Below are positions 57,088 to 64,000 of a DNA stretch of 64,000 bases, piece by piece. Origin of the DNA: Mauremys mutica (Eukaryota; Chordata; Testudines; Geoemydidae). Position numbers and translations under genes: made by a program. The notes below the pieces were generated by a model. The model ran no database searches, was not told the DNA's origin, and saw only the letters and a program-made list of their open reading frames with translations. Where the stretch lies: assembly GCF_020497125.1 (NCBI RefSeq), contig NC_059073.1:14529225-14593224 (forward strand), given 5' to 3'. Numbering within the stretch: position 1 is the first letter of the stretch; the number at the start of each line of letters is the position of its first letter.

Positions 57088-58450
57088 AGAGTTATGGGAT
57101 GGTTTTCTAGCAGGCACTGGGTTGGGTACAGTAGCTGGGTGCAGGGCTCGACTACAGTGTCAGTTGGTCTGAAGGCAGCTCATACAGCAGCATCTGTGGA
57201 TCAGCAGGATATAGGAAAACCCTGGCCCCTTAGCTTTGACCCTGCAGCAGGGGAGAGGTGGCATCAGAGCTACCACGCCAGCTCTACCGCCCGTACATCC
57301 CTCTATGCTGAGGTGTTCTTCCCATGGCAGGTTATTCTGGCTCTCTGGGCCCATTTTGGCAGCAGTGCTGCACAAAGCAGTTGCAGCTCCCGGGAGGATC
57401 TGGGGCTATGACCTTCCCATTGCAGTAAAATAAATGACATTTGTATAGCAGCTTTTGTCTCGAAGGATCACTTAGCCCTTTATGAACTCAGAAATACATA
57501 GGGTTTCATTAATTCATCACTGACAGGGACAGTTCCCACCGAGTGGCACATTCTGATTATACCTTGTGTCGCCTGTCATCTTCCACCAAACACTGGCCTT
57601 TTTGTGGTTATGCAGCATATTGGCTTGCAAATGCTCAGGCAAAGCAGGGAAACATGATAGGCTCTCCTTGATGGTGGCTGCGAAATATACTACCAGTCTG
57701 GCTTCCTGGTGCAAGAAAATGGCAATTAAAACGTGTTGGCCTTTTGGATTACACAGACTTCAGATTATGAATATTTCAACTGGGGACAAGAGGCTGGTTT
57801 TGGGGGTAGGGAAACGCTTCCTTTGTTGTCAAGGAAGCCATGCTACTATTCAAGGAATCGTCCCTTAGTCAACATACACTGGCAAACAGAATAAGAATAA
57901 AAATAATCTTGTTATAAACTCGTCTGCCTGAGACATTGTGGAGAGGAAAATAGTTGCTTGTAGCTAAGCATAAATAAATTAACACTATCATTTGAGAGGG
58001 AACATGGAAGCTTCACTGTTCAAGGTCAAGGTTGGCACCGGCGTGGTCAAAACAGATGTCTTGACCCGACAATATCTTTTCAATGCGCTGCATGAGAAGT
58101 GGGAATGGTAAAGGGACTGCTGACGTTTTTAAAAGAGAAGAGCAGCCTCATATACATGCAGACAGTGTAGGCAAAAGGATTGTGTGGAGACAGAGCAAGC
58201 AGAACAGGAAAGGAGAGGGTTTGAATTCAAAGTAACAGAGGTGTCCTGATCTACTATAGATCTCCCAAAATTGATGCGGGGGAAATCACAGGAAAGAAAG
58301 ACTGAAAACTTGTGCTCCCATTTTGGGACAAAGAGAGAGATGCCTCCAGCACAGAGTCAGTACACTGAATAGACATGACTCGAGAGGCCGAGGTATGTGT
58401 GATGATCCTCTTCCAGCTTCTCTTAGCAGTATCTTCCATTGCCCCTGCAG

Positions 58451-59017
58451 GTTGCAAGAATGTCCACTATGATCTTGTCTTCATCTTGGATACCTCTTCC
58501 AGCGTGGGTAAAGAAGATTTCGAGAAGGTCCGCCAGTGGGTGTCTAATCTGGTGGAGACCTTTGAGATCGGACCGGACAAGACCCGTGTAGGAGTGGTAC
58601 GTTACAGTGACAGGCCAACCACAGAGTTTGACTTGGGAAGGTACCAAACTCGTGAGGAAATCAAAGAAGCTGCAAGGAACATTAAGTATTATGGGGGTAA
58701 CACAAATACCGGGGATGCCCTCCGGTATATCAACACCTATAGCTTTTCCAAAGAGGCCGGTGGGAGGCCTAGTGACCCACCCATTAAGAAAGTGGCTATC
58801 CTTTTGACTGATGGAAGGAGCCAGGATTATGTCATGGATGCAGCCACTGCGGCACGTAAGGCTGGAATAAGGATCTTTGCTGTGGGAGTTGGTGAAGCCT
58901 TAAAGGAGGAATTGGATGAAATTGCTTCTGACCCTAAATCTGCCCATGTGTTCCACGTCTCTGATTACAATGCCATTGATAAAATACGAGGGAAACTGAG
59001 ACGACGGCTCTGTGAAA
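58451..59017 (+). CDS. COL22A1: COL22A1 second coding exon: complete vWA domain
   Basis: The exon is 567 nt and encodes residues 31-219, counting from the start at 53449. It has phase 1 at both ends, as is typical for a shuffled extracellular module. The acceptor is a pyrimidine-rich tract ending CCCCTGCAG and the donor is GAAA|GTAAGT. The domain is a vWA (integrin I-like) fold: strand YDLVFILD leads into the MIDAS motif DTSSS (residues 44-48), the MIDAS threonine lies in GGNTNTGDAL (113-121), and the third metal-site loop is LTDGRSQD (149-156). Cys32 and Cys218 flank the fold and probably pair. The closing KIRGKLRRRLCE matches my memory of collagen XXII more closely than collagens XII, XIV, XX or XXI. 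The role would be ligand binding in the extracellular matrix. There is no frameshift or stop. The expected TSPN domain and triple helix lie beyond the window. Confidence 0.93.
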
Positions 59018-60186
59018 GTAAGTACAGACATTGTTACTCTAACACACAGAGAATTGTAATAGAGTAATCCTTGTGTGGCTGTAAAAGTCCTATACAGATG
59101 GTCCTTCATTCTCATTTGTTTGTAACTCTGGGTCCTGTTCTCTTTCTCTCTCTCCATATTCATCCATTGATCCATCCATCCAATAGTGTCCTGAATTTTC
59201 CACTTTTTAAGAAGCCACTTTACTGCTGGTGGCAACCATGGTCTATTTACTTCTGGGTTGTATGGGCCAAAGCAACATTAAACAAGGGTCAACTTCCAGT
59301 GGGATCAAATCGGAGAGGAATAATATGTATATATTTCTGGAAATGGAAATTGTATATAAAAGTCAGTCTCTTTCTATCTAGATTCTATTTTTGTTTTGAT
59401 TTGACTCATTTGTGCATTATGTGTTGGTCCACTGGAAACTATTTGATTTCTTACACTCTGTATCCAATGTATTCTTACATAGAATTGAAGTTTTATCTCA
59501 TCTGAATTTGGTTGCAGCATCCTATGTAGCCTATGTATATGGGTGGGGTTTGATTCCTTACTGTGCTGTCATTAGATATTAGTATAGTGGAGTAGGGTTA
59601 ATCCATCACTAGGCAGCAGCACTGGAAATAACCATTCTGAAGCCAAATTAAATTTAACCTGAGTAAACACTTTGTGTGGGGTGCCCCAACGGAAGCATTG
59701 CTGTGCCTGATATACTCTGCTATGACTGGTATCTTTAGCTGGAAAAGCAGGCACCACCCATCCATGGCCCCCATGTAGGGGCTCCCAGCTACTGGGTCTA
59801 CATACACCTGGCTGGCTTTGTGTTCAAGGTATTTAAGGTTGCTATGTGTCCTGGAAATGAAACTCACGAGACTGCCCTGCATCGTGTGGTCTGAGTTTGC
59901 AGGACAGCTGATGAGTCTATGTGTGGCACTGTGACATGGTGGATGGTGATGGCCCGTCTCCCCATGATGTTGTGTCATCGTGTGCTGATAACACAGCATT
60001 GTCGTGGACTGAATCAAACATGGCACAATGTCTTGTGACATTAATTCATTGTTTGACTTCAATTTATAAACGTTCATGTGCACAGGCACTAATCACACCA
60101 TAGAAGGGAATCATGCTGGATGTCTGCTAGATGTAGTGTGGATCAAAGGTGTTGTTTCTCCTTACACTAAAATAAACCTCTGATGG

Positions 60187-60690
60187 TGTCATAAACAGAT
60201 AGTTAAGGGTTAATGCCTCTTTTACCTGTAAAGGGTTAAGAAGTTCACCTAGCCTAGCTGACACCTGACCAGAGGAACCAATGGGGGAACAAGATATTTC
60301 AAAAGGAAGGAGGGAAGTTTCTTTTGTTTAGTCAGTTTCAGTTTCAGCCGGAGTGAAAAAGATCAAGGAACCAGCCTCTTATCAGAGTAGTAAGTTTTAG
60401 AAAGGAATAAATAGGTTTATGTTTATTTTCTTTTGTGACTTGTCTTGGTGCCATTAAGGGAATTATCAAATTGGGTATTTTTGTGTGTATTAAGATTTTT
60501 GCCCAGGGGAACATCCTGTGTTTTTAATCTATTGTCTATGAGATTATCTGATATGCTGTCCCCCAGAGGGTTTCTTTTGTTTTGGTTTGTTTTTCTTTCT
60601 TTTACCTTTTTTTTAAATTAAAAGCCTTCTTTTAAGAAAAAAAGTACATATTACCATTTGGGGGTCTCTCACCTTATCAAAGGAGTCATT
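60187..60690 (+). mobile_element. LTR fragment related to 56153-57087
   Basis: It starts TGTCATAAACAGATAGTTAA. It shares TTTTACCTGTAAAGGGTTAA and CACCTGACCAGAGGAACCAA with the LTR at 56153-57087. The 3' end is not clear and seems truncated near 60690. Confidence 0.7.
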
Positions 60691-62339
60691 TGCTCATTTT
60701 ACCAAGTGGACTGTTATCTTCTTATGGCATTCTGATCGCAGACTAGGCCCACAGTACATGCATGTAACACCTGCTTAATTAATGCCCAGGGAATTATGAA
60801 AGGCCTATAGCTTTTCATCCTGAGGGCTGGGACTGACACTGCTCAGAACTATCTGCTTTCATCTTCAGGAATGACTTGAATGGGGAGAAAGGAAGCATCC
60901 TGAAGTGTGGATGAAGAGCAGGGGGTTAGTGTTATTAAACATGGGAACTTCTTGGGGGAGGGGTAGATTACTAAATTAGTGGGCTGATTTCTACATAAGA
61001 CCATTGGGATCCAAACTGCTGGTAATGACAGTTCGGAAGGTCGAAGGGGGGACATTGTTAAAACTAGATGCTAATCGGAACCATGCAACTGTCGGGGCAG
61101 GACACCAGTTGGACAATCAGATCTGCTAAAGACATCAAATGACAAAGTGAAATTAAGACTTCAAGAGTGTGGGATAGGACAGTGACTACTGATTGGGCTG
61201 GGGGAAGGGTAGTCAGGGTGAAAGGAGCAATGGCTGAATAATGCAGCAAAATTTCAGCAAACACAGGTCCATGCAAACCAACTCGGCTTGCCACGATGAT
61301 GTATTGCCTCTTGCTGTGGCTGAACTGTTCTTCCTTTTTTTTTTTTAAATGAATTAAATATTTTGGGTCAGATTAGAGCTAATCCAAAAAAATCTCCCAG
61401 TGGGCAGAGGAATTTGAGATTGAGAAAACTAGCGAGAGAGGCCGTGGAGGTATCACCAAAGGAGGCAGCAAGACAGAGATCAGATAGCTTTCTTAGGGTG
61501 ACTAATATAGAGGAGAACTGGTGTTTATAGGGGAAGGGTGTGGGGGCAGGACACATGCTTGGAATGAAAGGGAATGGTGGAGCTGTAACTTCTGCACTGT
61601 ACTGGCCAACAAAGACTCTTCTAGTCCTAACTCTTAGCCTAGTATATAAATGTGAGGATCAGCGCAGTGGTGCAGATCCTGAGGTTTGTAGCAGCAGCTG
61701 CTGCAGAAAAGCTTGTCTCTGGGCGCACTGGATTTCTGTTTTGAACTTCCATTATTCCTTGCTATATTAGACTATGATTTATCATTGCAAGTGAGTCACT
61801 GAAAGCATTAATAATACTTTAGGCTTGATCTGATACTATGGAAATAAACATTACACACTTGAAAATAATACATGCGCTTAGCAGATCCTGGGTTAGTGGT
61901 TGATATTTTTACCAAACTATTCCATTTACATTCTGGACTAGAGTTAGCTGACCAACTTGGGTGACAGCTTTGCCTGGTGGCAGGAGGAGAGGTATTGCTG
62001 TACAGATTCCAGGGATGTTCCATGGGTCTTCACGCTTTCAAAATAGCATTTACATGCATATGATTTAGCGACAAGAGCAGGCAAATATGGAGAATATAAA
62101 GATATATTGGCACCGTAATGCCATTGATAGATGAGTGGTAGGGTGAGTGGAATGCTTTTTCAGAGGGAAAATGTAGCTCCCATTGGAAAAACTGGGCTGT
62201 GTTTGAAGTTGGATTCAAGAAGATTAGTGCAGGTGTAACCCACACACCTCCTGGGTGTGGTGTTCTGTCCCATCTAGTGGCACCGAGACCACTTGGAGAG
62301 AGATTAATGTGTCTGCTCTAGAGCTTTAGCCAAGCGCCA

Positions 62340-62580
62340 CGTGACTTTTAGCTCATGCAGTGGAGGCTCATGCATTTAGCTCCAGAGGTCCCAGGTTCGA
62401 TCCTGCCCGCCAACAACCTGGGTCTGTCAGGGTTGCCCACGGACAGAGGCTGACTGAGGTTGGGAAATGCTCTCAATTGAGATTTAGGACTGCAGGGGGT
62501 GGACCATGGAATTGCCCAGATCCTTGGGGCTTCTTTCCCAAAGTAGCCAGCACTAGCTACAGCCAAGGGCACAGGAGGTG
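62340..62580 (+). mobile_element. tRNA-derived SINE-like sequence
   Basis: A-box-like TTAGCTCATGCAGTGG (62347 on) and B-box-like GGTTCGATCC (about 62394) are about 32 bp apart, close to pol III spacing. A GC-rich body follows. I recall similar turtle repeats but cannot name the family. Confidence 0.55.
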
Positions 62581-64000
62581 GTCAAGGCCTTCCACTTTAA
62601 GAACCACTCCTAGGCCTCAGGAAAACTTTCCTGCCTTTCAAAAGTTCTTTGCCCCTCTGGGGGCATGCGGTCCAGTCCACAGTTCACTCCCATTTTCCTC
62701 AACTAGCTGTACCTTTGAAATAGGCATGCTTATTGCTTGGTTAACTGCTGCTTGCTATGATGTAAAGGGCAGTAATGCAACCTCAGTTGCTCTCATCTCT
62801 CAGATGCTTGGCTGTGTCTGACTGGAAACAGCTTGGCTGAACCAGCAATAGAGGGGCAGCAAGTTGTAGCCTGGTGTGCAGCATAGTTATGGATGCTCCT
62901 TCATTTCCTCCAAGCAGTATGTTGCGGATTTTGCACCAAGGCAAATTCGCTTCTCCGGGCTAATGCTTGCTTTGCTGGAATATCTCAACACTGGAAGGTG
63001 ATTTTCCCCTTCCCTGGGAAGCTACTCGCACTGCAATGAAATGGTCAGCTGTGATCCTTCTGAAGTCTTGGGGCAGTCAGGATCTGACTGCTGTGAGCCC
63101 CATTTCTCTTCCTTGGTGTTCAAGGAATAAAGGGTTTGATTATAATGTTGTTTACACAGCGTAGATGTGGAAGCGACTCCGTGGAAGTTGTTAGTGACAC
63201 CTAATCTACCCTGGTGTAACTGAGGGTGGAATAAAGTTTGAGCTCTGGCCAGATTTCTGGGATCTCTACAAGGGACGCTTTAAAGGCAGCGTTCCAACCT
63301 ATAGAAAATGAGTGATTAAATCTCTTGCATTCTCCTTGCCCTTCTATTGGATTAGTACCCTTATTTATTTTTAAATAGTCGCGCACAAATAACAGCAACA
63401 TAAAATACTGACAAATTGCACAAAGCCTTCAAAAACAAAAACAAAACAAAAAAACCAAAGCCCTCAGCTATTACACCACTTCACTTTCAGCACTGCTTCA
63501 GCGAGCTCACGTTCTTCTCACTGGCACCATGGTTCATCTCCTTCTTGTCTGCTATTTCTGTCTCACAGCTTATGTAAGAAACCTCACTAAACAATGTCTA
63601 AATTACAAGAAAAGGCAGAAAGAAGATTACACTGATGCCAGATAAAATAAGTCCTAGACACCGGAAAGAAACATTTGAGATCATCAGAAAATGGATGAGT
63701 CTCAGATGCAGGAGAAATTGCATCTTATAAACAAGCAACGTGCAGCTTAGAGAAAAGAAGGGGGAAATATGGTAAATATGGGAGCCATTTCTAAACTGCG
63801 TAAGATTGAAAAAGAGAAACAGAGAAATAGAAACCGACAAAGCTGGAACATATTGTCATGCGCTGGAAGTCATTAGTGCTTTGTTTTTCAAAAGCAGTGC
63901 ACACCTGCCGCTTTCCTTGAATTTATTGGTGCTGTGGGTGCTCCACTCGTCTAAAAATTAGGCCGTAGGGGCCTGATGCAAAACTCACTAAAATCAAGGG

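Larger units (their letters stand above)
53540..58450 (+). other. COL22A1: COL22A1 intron between signal and vWA exons
   Basis: This is a 4,911-bp phase-1 intron with GTATGT donor and TGCAG acceptor. It contains a palindromic hAT MITE (54049-54341), a dispersed retroposon fragment (55558-55675) and an antisense solo LTR (56153-57087). A common dispersed sequence that reads like 'ACTTCAATGGGCTTTG' lies at 53815-53885. No further exon was seen in it, although the last 76 bp read in frame into the vWA exon. Confidence 0.88.
59018..64000 (+). other. COL22A1: Start of next COL22A1 intron, runs off window
   Basis: The intron opens with GTAAGT. I looked for the TSPN/laminin-G exon expected after the vWA domain (reading on from CEN) and saw no frame resembling it. 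The stretch contains an LTR fragment at 60187-60690, a poly-T/A-rich patch near 61330 and a tRNA-SINE-like piece at 62340-62580. The remainder looks like single-copy intronic DNA. Confidence 0.8.

Noticed and set aside
59071..59505. 144-codon frame just after the vWA exon
   Set aside because: It lies past a canonical donor (59018), has no TSPN or collagen Gly-X-Y pattern and is AT-rich intron.
1..64000. CRISPR arrays, operons, prophage or bacterial systems
   Set aside because: There are no regularly spaced direct repeats with unique spacers and no dense coding. Splice sites, SINEs, LINEs and LTRs show an animal nuclear genome.

Overview
This is vertebrate nuclear DNA, most likely from a turtle. 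The best lineage marker is a tRNA-derived SINE at 51368-51540 whose head and tail match the Cry I (tortoise polIII) family as I remember it. CR1 LINE copies with ATTCTATG-type tails and many non-autonomous hAT elements with intact 8-bp target-site duplications (TSDs) fit the same source. Nothing bacterial or phage-like is present, and most long reading frames are chance or repeat-derived.

The one real gene found is the 5' part of a FACIT collagen gene, most likely COL22A1, on the + strand at the right end. The exon at 53379-53539 holds 70 nt of 5'UTR with a tiny upstream ORF, the start codon at 53449 and a signal peptide ending in AQRA. A 4,911-bp phase-1 intron follows. The exon at 58451-59017 encodes a complete von Willebrand factor A (vWA) domain with MIDAS residues and has phase 1 at both ends. 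Joining the two keeps the frame across a split glycine codon. The next intron starts at 59018 and runs off the window; no laminin-G/TSPN or collagen-helix exon is visible. The promoter and any upstream noncoding exon were not located.

Region by region: 1-9.6 kb is intergenic DNA with hAT MITEs, a CR1 fragment and an (AC)30 microsatellite. 9.6-16.5 kb has few repeats, with an L2-like remnant, a CR1-like copy and a tandem pair of hairpins. 16.5-19.7 kb has two hAT MITEs and a 1.1-kb C/T-rich tract. 22-29 kb is a MITE-rich stretch containing a 5S rRNA-like pseudogene split by a MITE. 30-32.1 kb has a non-muscle myosin heavy chain (MYH9-like) pseudogene fragment beside an LTR-like repeat that occurs twice in opposite orientation. 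34-46 kb holds further MITEs, a solo LTR with an exact 5-bp TSD, and a CpG-rich multi-hairpin element with a second, inverted copy at 52 kb. 48-52.8 kb has a degraded non-LTR reverse transcriptase interrupted by a MITE, a CR1 end, the SINE and more MITEs. From 53.4 kb on lies the collagen gene, with a MITE and an antisense solo LTR in its first visible intron.

I see no CRISPR array, operon or clearly new multi-gene system. The most unusual items are the split 5S pseudogene, the chimeric MITE at 22205-22426, the twin CpG-rich hairpin elements and the tandem hairpins at 13.7-13.9 kb. All family assignments rest on reading by eye and recall; no database search was run.
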